From Acheta domesticus (Eukaryota > Arthropoda > Insecta > Orthoptera > Gryllidae), in contig JAHLJT010002630.1 in the NCBI GenBank assembly GCA_031308135.1, forward strand, positions 98,190,141 to 98,254,140: 64,000 nt of DNA. The letters run 5' to 3'. Every line of letters begins with the position of its first letter. The first letter of the stretch is position 1. This document shows, one piece after another, positions 1 to 9,039 of the stretch. The position numbers and the translations under genes were made by a program. The notes beneath the pieces were generated by a model. It ran no database searches. It was not told the DNA's origin and saw nothing but the letters and a program-made list of their open reading frames with translations.

Positions 1-372
1 AGAGGTGGGTTGAAATGTCCTTCATCTTTCATGATTACATTAGCTGCAACAATTTATGCTTTATTCCAGACCTTAATAAGCCACACTTTTGAAAAAGAAT
101 TTTTAAAATTAAAAACCCAGCAAAATGCAGTAATAACATTAGGTATTCAAATATATGAGAGTAGTGTCAATGATATTGATAAAGAGTGCACATGTGGTGT
201 TACCCTGATGAAAATAGTAAAGAAATCTGTAAAAGTATTGAGTAATATTTTTATTAATAATTATCATAAAGTTTTAAATGAAAGGCATACTTCAAAGGAA
301 TTAGCTGAAAAGCTTGGAGCAAAAAGAAAAAATCTTACAATTCTAATCTTGGCGATAAAGGAGACAAACTGA
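1..372 (+). CDS. C-terminal part of a transposase-like protein (possibly THAP/P-element type), 5'-truncated by the window edge
   Basis: The reading frame is open from the first base and ends at TGA 370-372, so the ATG at 13 is probably internal and this is the last exon or the 3' end of a longer ORF. The protein begins RGGLKCPSS, has a hydrophobic stretch (FMITLAATIYALF), a CTCG motif in the middle and SNIFINNYHKVLNER near the end. The RGGL-P start and the NIF-NNY motif resemble, from memory, the C-terminal region of insect THAP/P-element-like transposases; this is not proven. The frame is intact, so it could be a young element or a domesticated gene. No catalytic residue can be judged from this tail. 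Confidence 0.45.
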   Translation, partial: RGGLKCPSSFMITLAATIYALFQTLISHTFEKEFLKLKTQQNAVITLGIQIYESSVNDIDKECTCGVTLMKIVKKSVKVLSNIFINNYHKVLNERHTSKELAEKLGAKRKNLTILILAIKETN

Positions 373-1410
373 AGCTACAGAAATTCACCTGTTAAACTGT
401 CCCTTGCTCTTGTGTGAGGAAAATTACAATACAATTTAGGCCTCTTTTCAGTATCTTTCCACCGCTCCTGTGTGTTTCCACATCCCTTCACCTTGGAGTG
501 TAAGACGTAGCCTTTGGATATCGGATATCATTCATTTTATCAACATTTTCTTGGTAGTATGTTCTATACTGTTCATTATTGCAATGAGAAAATGTTAAAT
601 TCTTTCCTGATGTGCATGTATTCTTTTTTTATCTTTTCACCTACATTTCTTCACTCTTGTTAGAATCTGCATTTCAGCAGCCTAAAACTGACTCCAATCC
701 TTTTTCTTAAGGGTTTGTTACTCTACTTCCATATTTAGAGGTGGGACATACTTTTGTAATTTTTAGGTACATGTTCTTCCTTGTTTTATAACTAACGTAG
801 AATACTAACCTCTTGTATATTTTTATGTAAAGGTAATTATACTAGTATTGCTCCATGTATCAAGTTGTAATGGTGAATTTCTATTTATGAAACTGGTTAG
901 ACAATATTTTGAACATTTTTTTATAAGTATATGTATATGCACTTGCTACTCCATATAAATCTCAGCTCTGATAATAAAAGAAAGTGAATTTATAAGGATT
1001 TCTGTTGCTATTTAACACAAATGAAATTTTATTTTGGATGATACCATTTATTATTTTTATTGCTGTAAAGAAATGTATTTTGTATACTCTGATCTATATT
1101 ATTACCTGTGATTATTTCTAAATGAATATTGAGGTTAAATATGTACAGTATACCTGATGTGGAAGTCAGGTGTTTGCATACCCTTTGATTGTTCTTATAA
1201 ACCACAGAAAAAATGTTGCGTAATGTTGCATTATGTTTTATTCTGACTCAATACTTTTTCAAGTGTTTTTGATTCATTTTGTGCAATTGAAGGCAAGTCA
1301 TTGACGATTTCTTAGGCTGTGTACTCCTAAAGCAAATGTAATGTGTTATGGGAATAAAATGAATTCCTAAAATGTTGCTGTAAATGTAGTGATCTTCAAT
1401 AAAAATGCTG
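373..1410 (+). other. Candidate 3'UTR of the preceding ORF
   Basis: AT-rich, no supported ORF. AATAAA hexamers lie at 1353-1358 and 1399-1404 on the plus strand, which would give a roughly 1-kb 3'UTR. Inference only. Confidence 0.3.
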
Positions 1411-2379
1411 AAGAAAAATTAGTTTTCTGTTAGCCAAATTATTGCTATGTGCTGTCCCAAATAATAAAGGCCAATCATTTTCTGTGTATAAAAGTATGAT
1501 TGAACTTGCACTAAATTTCAACTGTACGAATGTATTATTATTATTACTACGAATTTCTATTATGAGCTCATACAAAGTGTAAATTGCTACATCTAAAGAT
1601 TTTTGAAAATACATAGGAACGCTTCAGATATATCCACTTGTTTTATTTCAGAATGCCCATCCTTATTCAATAGATATTGAGGAAAAAATATCATCCACAG
1701 GTGCGCCTAAATTTTGTATATTTTTTTTGCTTTGCTCACAAGCTTATTTCCTTTAAAATGCAGTGTCCAGTCTGCAATGTATTTCTTCTTAAATTCAACC
1801 TATCTTGATATTTCCAGACTACAATGTAAACCGCACTGTTTCTGTAAGTATAATAGCTTCATAAGTAACTTAGTAATTAAATCCAGTTAATGTAAACATT
1901 GAATGAAATTATCACGAGTAAATTCTTTTGAGTGCTGCACACATTCAAATTTCCCGCGTGTGCTTGCTTGGTGAGCGAAGTACGCCCAAACCTATACGGC
2001 GGCCATGTTTTTTCTACATGAAGGTCTGAGACTTGAAGATGGTCTTGAAAATGCTGAGTCCTATGTATGTGTGTATAATTAAATCACAGCGAGAGTAGGT
2101 TAATATAAGTCTTATTTCGTTAGGTAGATTAAAAAAATATTTGTTCCTTCCGTAAGAATCACATTGAAATTTCTATTTGGCGCTACATTACCAGGTTCTG
2201 ACACTAGGATCGCTAGTGGGATCTTGTTTCCATCGGTTGCGTGGAAGAACGGGGAACTGTCCTGTATTGTCTCTATAGTATTTGCTTACAGCCACCTCGA
2301 TCTTCGCCTGCGCCGATGTACAAACTGCGAAGATCGATTGTACTGTCGATTGCAGTAACGCTTATTCGCGCAGAAACTC
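1411..2379. other. No gene recognised
   Basis: AT-rich sequence with short GC-richer islands near 1950-2010 and 2280-2360. The small ORFs there show no family motif. Confidence 0.5.
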
Positions 2380-2860
2380 CTCTAATTTCTATACTTCCCA
2401 CCAGTGTTGACACACATCAGGATCCTGGTATTTTTACTAGGATTTTAAGTAAATGGTAATTGACTATGTACGATTTAACATTCGTATAATCTTTTTTTAT
2501 TCAATAATTTAACACGAACACTGTTATTACAAATAACTGAGATATTGGTGAAAACACTGACGTAAAAACATTAAGCGTGACATAGGATATTTTTCCAGCA
2601 CATGCTATAAGAGAAAAGGATATAATGTCTTAGTCTTCCATTAATGATGGAAAGATTTTTTTCTTTCCACCCTACTTCCATTCAGTTTATTGATATAAAA
2701 TTACTCGATATCGAGTTAAACATAACGAACTTCCCATGCACGTTAATTACATAATACGATTAAAATATGAACGATTTTAGAATCAATTGTCATTGGTACC
2801 AGGAATTTTAGTGGCGGTACCAGGATTTTTGATAGTTGGTACTGGGTTTCACATTTAATT
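2380..2860 (-). repeat. Dispersed repeat family A, copy 1
   Basis: The reverse complement matches 21940-22420 over most of its length. Shared landmarks are CCCAGTACCAAC, CACTAAAATTCCTG, the block AACTCGATATCGA, TTTTCACCAATATC, AGTTATTTGTAATA and TTAAATTATTGAATAAAAAA. Similarity is patchy, as expected for old copies. No ORF or terminal signal identifies a superfamily. Confidence 0.7.
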
Positions 2861-3635
2861 ATCTCGCAACGCTGTTCCCCACAGAGCTCAAGAAAATGTG
2901 CACAGATAGTGTCAAAGCAACATGTATGTACAGAAGCAAAACAAGGGCCCATGTCAGCATTTGTTCAACGGCTCCGGGCAAACCGAACGAAAAGCATAAC
3001 CAAAAATACTAGATCGCATTGAAAGCATAATTGCACATCACACCACAGGCAAATAATTACTATTACTATAAAGCACTTTCAGCACTATTTCCACAGGAAC
3101 TTAAAGTTTCAATAGTCTTGTTGGAATAATCTTTGAGATATGTTATCATTTGCCTTTCAGCTTTGCAATTCGGTAGTTTGTCCTTTCATTTTCAAATCAT
3201 TTATATTCAAAACAAACTAAGACACTTTTACAATCATTAGCACAGACACTTTTCACTAGTACACACAAAATTGAAGTTACCATAATCCCAAAACTTCTGA
3301 ACTATGTATTTATTATAAATAACAAATATGAAACAATGAATAGATTCTATAGATTAATTCATGAAGTCCATGTGCAAGCATTTCTTCTGGTGGTCAGCAC
3401 ATTTCACATTGACGTTGAATGTGATCATGTCATTTCGAGAGCACATCTGTGAACGACGGCTCGGACATTAGAAAATAAAAAACCTCACCGTCATTGCATA
3501 AAATCTGAAAGAGGGTGTAAAAGTTCCCATCAAAAGGCATGAAAAGGCTATTAATGGCATGAATCCACCATCCCCTCTTTTCTTTTATACGTTTCTTTCT
3601 ACTGTAACACACATTGCTAACTTTGCGGTATCCCT
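2861..3635. other. No gene recognised
   Basis: AT-rich. It contains the short phrase GCTCAAGAAAATGTGC at about 2888, which recurs in variant form near 6266 and 8764, so part of it is probably repeat-derived. Confidence 0.4.
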
Positions 3636-3778
3636 GGTTGCTAGCACGAGACTACACGGCGTCCGTTGCGTACCATTTGACGTCCGTCGCGCGACGGTGA
3701 TCGTGCTCGCCAACCAACGGTTGTAAAACTAACGGACGTCAACGATACACGTTTTGTGACGCTCGTGTGTCGCTAGCC
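3636..3778. repeat. Imperfect GC-rich inverted repeat, possible small MITE
   Basis: The left end (GGTTGCTAGCACGAG) and the reverse complement of the right end (GGCTAGCGACACACGAGCG) are similar, and GACGTCCGT recurs in both arms. CpG-rich against an AT-rich background. Target duplication not clear. Confidence 0.35.
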
Positions 3779-4697
3779 TTAATACTACGCGTTTTCGCTC
3801 CCGCTAGCGCGGAAAATTCTCTAATTTCCGAGCTCGTTTCATACGAACTCGTTTTACGGGCGAAGTATAAGCGACCAAAACATCTGCTGAAGTAAGCTCA
3901 CAAACAGCGCAATGAGACCTGAAACACAAACTTTATACTTCTACACACGTAATGGGGGCACCGGCTGGTTTCTTTGTGTTAAAAAATTGACCTTAGGTGC
4001 ACGAAAAGGCCACCTACGCTACCGGCCGGCACCCCAGCCTTCGAAGGGCGTCACCCGGACAGCCCAAATCGAGATCTCGAATTCATCCACACGTTGCACC
4101 ATACCCTTCTACAGCAATGTGTACAATGCGCAAGAGAAACGAACGACTGCTTGATGAGTCGTGATCAACATCATAGCACTCGATAGGGCAATTCTGCGTT
4201 CACTCGGCGTGTTATCTCCGTAAGTTATTATAAAAATTATTGTCGATAAGACGATACGAAAATTTTGCACGCCACAAAACCCGCGGCGTGTCTTGTCTCT
4301 CATATGACACACTGATTGTTTCTTACGTGTAAACCAAAAACTGGCACAGTACTGCAGGAATCTATCATTAATTTAAAATGTTATTTATACATTATTTACA
4401 TGAAAACAAAAAAAGGATTTCATTCTGGATCTGACAGTGACTAACGTCTAGCAATTGCAAGTTCTGAATTCTTCTTGCGTAATGAATTGAACATGTTTAA
4501 AGCAACACTTGTGTTGACTTTTCTCGCAGACGTTGACAACAATGGAGGTGATAGGCCAGTCACGCCACTTTAGTGAACTAGTGGTGCTACAACAGCACAT
4601 CAATTGTGTTGCTTGCAGTGTCAATGCAGAGCACGTGTGCACGCTAGATGGTCGAAAAGACGTCGCTTGGAGCATTCCAACGGAAACAACCGCCCTC
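3779..4697. other. Non-coding; part of downstream flank of the zinc-finger gene
   Basis: No gene recognised. It holds one copy (4577-4600) of a recurring 24-base motif beginning ACTAGTGGTGCTACAACAGC. A polyadenylation site for the minus-strand zinc-finger gene should lie here or in the MITE, but no clear AATAAA was found. Confidence 0.35.
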
Positions 4698-4954
4698 TAT
4701 ACTGCGATTTTTCTAACTGCGACCCTCAAGGCCACTCAAATCCCATCTTCGCGATGAAATATGTCACGGCATTTCGCGTCTTTCTCAGTGGTTCCGCTAG
4801 ATTTCGCACGATCGCGACCGTATGAAGCAGTGCTTGCGATCATGCGACTTCTACCGGCAAGACCGAGAAAAGACGCGAAATGCCGTGACATATTCCATCG
4901 CGAAGATGGGATTTGAGTGGCCTTGAGGGTCGCAGTTAGAAAAATCGCCGTATA
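4698..4954 (-). mobile_element. 257-bp foldback MITE, copy A
   Basis: It begins TATACTGCGATTTTT and ends AAAAATCGCCGTATA, so almost the whole element is one imperfect hairpin, with TA or TATA at both ends suggesting a TA target duplication. The centre (GATCGCGACCGTATGAAGCA) is the reverse complement of the centre in copies at 5728 and 43287, so this copy is in the opposite orientation. Both outer arms carry CTAACTGCGACC where the other two copies carry GTAGGAAGAGCT. No ORF; presumably moved by a transposase encoded elsewhere. Confidence 0.85.
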
Positions 4955-4959
4955 AGAGC

Positions 4960-4980
4960 GGCTGTTCGAGTCGAACAGCC
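4960..4980. repeat. Short perfect palindrome beside MITE A
   Basis: Ten-base arms GGCTGTTCGA / TCGAACAGCC around a single G. It lies five bases outside the MITE and inside the presumed 3'UTR of the zinc-finger exon, where the transcript could form a short hairpin. Confidence 0.7.
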
Positions 4981-5036
4981 TCGACGGGTTAACGCAAAAC
5001 AGCAGCCGTTGAACGGTTGCGCGAGCCCGCGCGTCT

Positions 5037-5704
5037 TCACGAATGGGCGTGCGTGCGCTTGTGGTAGGAGAGACTGGCCCGGTGCCGGAAGTCCACCCCG
5101 CACACGTTGCAGCGGTACGGGCGCTCCCCGGTGTGCTTGCGGAAGTGACTCTCCAGATCGTCGGACCGGGTGAAGTCCTTGCCGCACACGTCGCAGCGGT
5201 AGGGGCGCTCGCCGGTGTGCATGCGGCGGTGCAGCACGAGGCCGCCCGACTCGCTGAAGCCCTTGCCGCACAGCTCGCAGTTGTAGGGGCGCTCGCCGGT
5301 GTGCACGCGCATGTGGCGCGCGAGGCTGCCCGACTGCGTGAAGTCCTTGCCGCACACGTAGCAGCGGTGCGAGCGCTCGCCGGCGTGCATGCGCACGTGC
5401 CGGAAGAGGCTGCCCGACTGCGTGAACTCCTGGCCGCACAGCTCGCAGCGGAAGGGCCCGCCTCGCGGGTGGTTGCGCGCGTGGCGCAGCAGGGCGTCTC
5501 CCGGGCGCCGCTCCCTGCCGCCCCCCGCTTCGCCGCCGGCGATGCCCGACAGCAGCCCCGCAACCGTCCCGCCGCCGCCGCCGCCGCCGCCGCTGAAGAC
5601 CGAGTGCGGCAGCTCCGCGCTCTGCTGCCCCGAGAGGCTTCGCCCCCACGCGTCGCTCGACTGCTGCGCTGCCAGGTCCTTCTCCGGAGGGACACGGCCC
5701 GCTC
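5037..5704 (-). CDS. Terminal exon with five C2H2 zinc fingers (3' end of a BTB-ZF transcription factor)
   Basis: The exon starts after a textbook 3' splice site (pyrimidine tract then TTCAG at 5705-5709) and ends at TGA 5037-5039; no ATG is needed. It encodes a short linker, an eight-glycine run, and five consecutive C2H2 fingers (CELC..H, CYVC..H, CELC..H, CDVC..H, CNVC..H) joined mainly by TGERP linkers, the last ending THAHS. Just before finger 1, LLRHARNH keeps the two histidines of a finger without its cysteines, so a sixth finger may have decayed. The exon needs an incoming phase of one base; the BTB exon ending at 26272 supplies exactly that (AGA, Arg). It is very GC-rich, unlike the AT-rich BTB exons. 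Expected role: nuclear sequence-specific DNA binding. Joining to the BTB exons is inference; a separate upstream partner is possible. Confidence 0.8.
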
Positions 5705-5727
5705 CTGAACAGAGAGGCAACGTCTCT
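5705..5727 (-). promoter_or_regulatory. 3' splice site of the zinc-finger exon, abutting a MITE
   Basis: Only 23 nt separate the end of MITE B (5728) from the exon. They contain the pyrimidine tract TTGCCTCTCTGTTCAG. The branch point of the intron therefore probably lies at the very edge of, or inside, the transposon. Confidence 0.6.
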
Positions 5728-5984
5728 TATACTGCGATTTTTGTAGGAAGAGCTCTCAAGGCCACTCAAATCCCATCTTCGCGATGGAATATGTCACGGC
5801 ATTTCGCGTCTTTTCTCGGTCTTGCCGGTAGAAGTCGCATGATCGCAAGCACTGCTTCATACGGTCGCGATCGTGCGAAATCTAGCGGAACGACTGTGAA
5901 TGATACGAAATGCCGTGACATATTCCATCGCGAAGATGGGATTTCAGTTATCTTGAGAGCTCTTCCTACAAAAATCGCAGTATA
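5728..5984 (+). mobile_element. 257-bp foldback MITE, copy B
   Basis: Same length and structure as copy A: TATACTGCGATTTTTGTAGG at the left, its reverse complement at the right, a nested hairpin GCATGATCGC / GCGATCGTGC in the centre. Orientation matches the copy at 43287 and is opposite to copy A. It sits in the last intron of the zinc-finger gene. Confidence 0.85.
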
Positions 5985-6353
5985 GCAACGCTTCTCGCCA
6001 CGCATTTGCTTCTGGACATCGTTTTGTAGCTTCACTGGGCGCACGTTTTGTTCAGCACTCCCTTTGCTTGTAGTGGTAGGAGTAGAAGTGATGTTCGTTA
6101 CTATTTTGTTAGCAACGCAGAAAAATCAAATCAGCGGTTCATTTACCGTTGAAATTGATTCTCTATAACTCTGGAACAAAAATTTTTCAAATTTATATTT
6201 TTCTAAATTCTTTTTCTAGTTTTTCAAATGTTGCTAATTTCGCGCTTTTACCCCCTCCCATTCTGAGCCTCAAGAAAAAGTGCGCAGATAATCTCTTCCC
6301 CCACACGTCATATACAGTTTTTAATGCTTTTTGAACAAATATATAAAACACAT
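5985..6353. other. No gene recognised
   Basis: AT-rich intron sequence. Holds a variant of the phrase CTCAAGAAAAAGTGCGCAGA (6269) seen near 2888 and 8764. Confidence 0.4.
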
Positions 6354-6487
6354 TATACATAGGTTTTTCTTTCTTGGCGCATGGGGGCGTGTCATCAAAA
6401 TGGAATATCTCATGGTATTTCGCATGATCGCCCGCACTGCTCGATACAGTTGCGATCATGCGACTCCAAGAAAGAAAAACAAGTATA
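6354..6487 (+). mobile_element. Foldback MITE, second subfamily, short (134 bp) copy
   Basis: Ends TATACATAGGTTTTTC and GAAAAACAAGTATA. Contains TTTCTTTCTTGGCGCA and the core GCATGATCGCCCGCACTGCT shared with the 236-bp copy at 8301. Shorter because the inner part of one arm is missing. Confidence 0.7.
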
Positions 6488-6543
6488 TGGAGCTGCAGCG
6501 CCACGTGTATGGTAGCGGCGTTGTGCATTAAGAGTCACGTGAC

Positions 6544-6783
6544 CAATGGCGGATCCAGGGCGCAATGCCCCCCCCCCCGAAAGGTCTAGGATTTTCGTTT
6601 GTTACCTTCTTTTATTTGGCAAAATTGATTTAAATATTTGTTAGAATTATGTAATTATTTAAAAATAATATTGTGTACTTTCATATGCACTACAAAAATA
6701 ATACACAACGTAATAAATATTTTTATTTTGTAACAAAAACCCATGATGGACCCCTCGAAAATGATCGGCTGGATCCGCCCCGG
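6544..6783 (+). mobile_element. Non-autonomous hAT-type element (240 bp) with 8-bp target duplication
   Basis: Terminal inverted repeats CAATGGCGGATCCAG / CTGGATCCGCCCCGG are flanked by the perfect 8-base direct repeat CACGTGAC at 6536-6543 and 6784-6791. Eight-base duplications and a CAxTGGCGG start are hAT features. The interior (TTTATTTGGCAAAATTGATT) matches 43970-44238. It includes a run of C. No coding capacity. Confidence 0.85.
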
Positions 6784-6791
6784 CACGTGAC

Positions 6792-7402
6792 GGTTTACTG
6801 AGGATTTGGGATCGAGTCTCGGAGCAGAAAAAATGTAATTCCTTTATCATTCATGAATTATTATGTTTGAATTATTTAAAATGCTCCGCAATAACTTACA
6901 CCTACATAAACCAGCAAGTTTTTTTTCCATCCCGACACCCGAACACAGTTCCTCGGAGTTAGCGTGCTGGCACTGATACCTCTACGCCACACAAGCGCAG
7001 TGCGCTGGAAAGATCCGGCGCACGATTACGTAACTTTCTCTTCTTACGAAGTATTTGTAAGGGGAGAAAGTAATAATTTCGGAATTGTTAGGGAAATGTA
7101 CGTTGATCGCATGGGTTCTGATCAAATTGTAATTCAATTTAAAGTTGGAATACTCTTAATTTTACTTAAATCGATTCATACGGATGCACACAAGACAACG
7201 ATTGAGTTATTATGAAATACGTTTCAAAAATCGAATAACAGAGTTGAAAAAGTGTTTAAAAGATGCAATTTGGGAAAACAGCCAAGTTCTGTATATTTAT
7301 CTGCCTTGATTCTATTAGTGAGTAGAAGTACTTCAAATGATTATCAATAAAGTATCTACACTTCAATTTTTGTCTGCAACAACACATTCATCAAATTAAA
7401 AT
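6792..7402. other. Non-coding, includes a short hairpin module
   Basis: No gene. At 7033-7071 ACTTTCTC ... GAGAAAGT forms a hairpin also seen at 11324 and 44433, so this is probably a worn copy of the unclassified dispersed family described at 44339. Confidence 0.4.
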
Positions 7403-7482
7403 CCTTGTCGGCGATTCGAACCCGGCATCTTCGGAAGTGAAGCGCTCAGTCCCAGCACGCCTTAACCACCTCGGCCATTGGA
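7403..7482 (-). repeat. tRNA-derived SINE head (tRNA-Ser/Leu-like)
   Basis: On the minus strand an A-box-like GGCCGAGGTGGTTAAGGC is followed about 35 nt later by a B box GGTTCGAATC, as in class II tRNAs. Acceptor-stem pairing is poor and a tail without CCA follows, so a SINE or tRNA pseudogene is more likely than a working tRNA. Confidence 0.6.
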
Positions 7483-7962
7483 GTGAATTGTGGACTGAAT
7501 AATTATATATTAGTCAAAACGTAAGTTCCATAATTAAGAAGCCGGTAATTGTCAACATGCGAAAAACAAAAGTCTTTTGGGCGACAAGAAACGGCAGCCG
7601 TGAAGGGCTTACTCCAAACCCTATATCCGACTAATGAGATTAGAAAAAATACTGCGAGAAAGTCTGTGCCATTGTATAGCACCATTAGTTTATTTATTTA
7701 TTTACAGTCCCTTATTACACATGTGGAGAAAATTTTTTAACAAATTTGGAGCGGTTTTTGAGAATTTTTTTGTAAATTCGAAGCGAAAATTACGCAAAAA
7801 TGCTCATTTTTCAGAAAATTCAGCATAATCTTTTTTAAAGAACTAATTTTGTACAACACACTTTGTCTGAGGTAAAAATCTCTATCTACAATTTTGTAGT
7901 CGAAATTTGCGTCTACGCAAGTCGCTATGATTCGCTAAAATTCCCTATTCTCGGAATAGCGA
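7483..7962. other. No gene recognised
   Basis: AT-rich. Small ORFs on both strands carry no family motif. Confidence 0.5.
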
Positions 7963-8156
7963 CCGGTACTAGAGAATGTCCCTGGAGATTGGGCGCGAAA
8001 TATGAATCAACTTGCATTACGCGTCGAACTGAAAACAGGACGTCACGTCGCCTTGTGATAACGGAGAGAGATGCTTTTAGTTTAGGAATATACCGGCAGC
8101 GCATGCGCAGAACGCCGCGCCCGGCGATGAGTCAGAGGGACATTCTCTAGCGCCGG
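7963..8156. mobile_element. Small terminal-inverted-repeat element (194 bp)
   Basis: Left end CCGGTACTAGAGAATGTCCC and the reverse complement of the right end CCGGCGCTAGAGAATGTCCC match at 18 of 20 positions. The interior is CpG-rich. No clear target duplication, so the superfamily is unknown. A second short inverted repeat (CACTATCGATCTTCTG / CAGAAGGTCGATAGTG) follows at about 8196-8277. Confidence 0.5.
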
Positions 8157-8300
8157 CCCTTTATCAGAGAGATTTTGTGCCCACGAACGACAAGCATCAC
8201 TATCGATCTTCTGCTTACGCACAGTTGAAGTTTCGCATCACTAGTGCATCTCAGCATGCACAGAAGGTCGATAGTGCTTAACGTTCGAGGTGGCAAAAAC

Positions 8301-8536
8301 TATACTTCGGTTTTTCTTTCTTGGCGCACGGAGGTGTGTCATCAGAATGGAATATCTCACGGTATTTCCCGTCGTTGTCCATTGTGTCGTCAGGAGTCGC
8401 ATGATCGCCAGCACTGCTCGATACAGTCGCGATCATGCTACTCCTGGCGGCACAACAGAGAACGTCGCGAAATACCGTGAGATATTCCATTTTATTGACA
8501 CACCCCCGTGCGCCAAGGAAGAAAAACCGAAGTATA
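8301..8536 (+). mobile_element. Foldback MITE, second subfamily, 236 bp
   Basis: Begins TATACTTCGGTTTTTCTTTC and ends GAAAAACCGAAGTATA; nearly the whole element is an inverted repeat. The inner arms (GGAATATCTCACGGTATTTC) and core (CGCATGATCGCCAGCACTGC) are close to those of the 257-bp family, so the two are related and differ mainly in the outermost part of the arms. Confidence 0.8.
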
Positions 8537-9039
8537 TTATCCGCGAGTTGATGAGCCCTCGTTTCGCCACAAGCGAGAGCAGGAAGGGGAGGGGTATTTT
8601 GACAACAGAGCTATCACATCAAAACTGTACCTCGTTTTTCGGTACAAAGCAGTTTCTATTACACGGGAGTGAACATTTTTGGTTATGAAATTTTGACAAC
8701 CATCATTGCTATCATTTATTCTTAATTCAACATTAGTAACAGAGAGGGAGGGAGGTATTCCAGGGCTCAAGAAAACGTGCGCATACAATTCTCTGAGCCT
8801 GTCTTCTCAGATTAGATGTCCGAGTGTTTGCAACAGCCGGCCTATTAAACTAGAATGGAACACACTAAAGCGAGTAAATCTAGCTTCATGACAAAGAAAA
8901 AAGTAGTGTAAGCTATTAGAGAAGTTAGTGAGAAGAAACAACATACGTTTTGAGGAGAGGCATTTTCGCCGGTCTTTATCTCAGCATATCTATTGCGTTC
9001 TGTATTCCATGGGATCATTTAGAGGCGGAAGGAGCGCAA
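8537..9039. other. No gene recognised
   Basis: Mixed composition, no supported ORF. Confidence 0.5.

Noticed and set aside
4736..5695. 319-codon and 277-codon minus-strand ORFs overlapping the ZF exon
   Set aside because: Same strand but other frames; Arg/Ala/Ser-rich translations typical of out-of-frame GC-rich sequence. The frame with CxxC...HxxxH fingers is the real one.
5043..5708. Long plus-strand ORF (221 codons) across the zinc-finger exon
   Set aside because: Antisense shadow of a GC-rich C2H2 exon; the translation is Ala/Val/Leu-rich with no domain.
7403..7482. Functional tRNA gene
   Set aside because: A and B boxes present but the acceptor stem does not pair and flanks look SINE-like.
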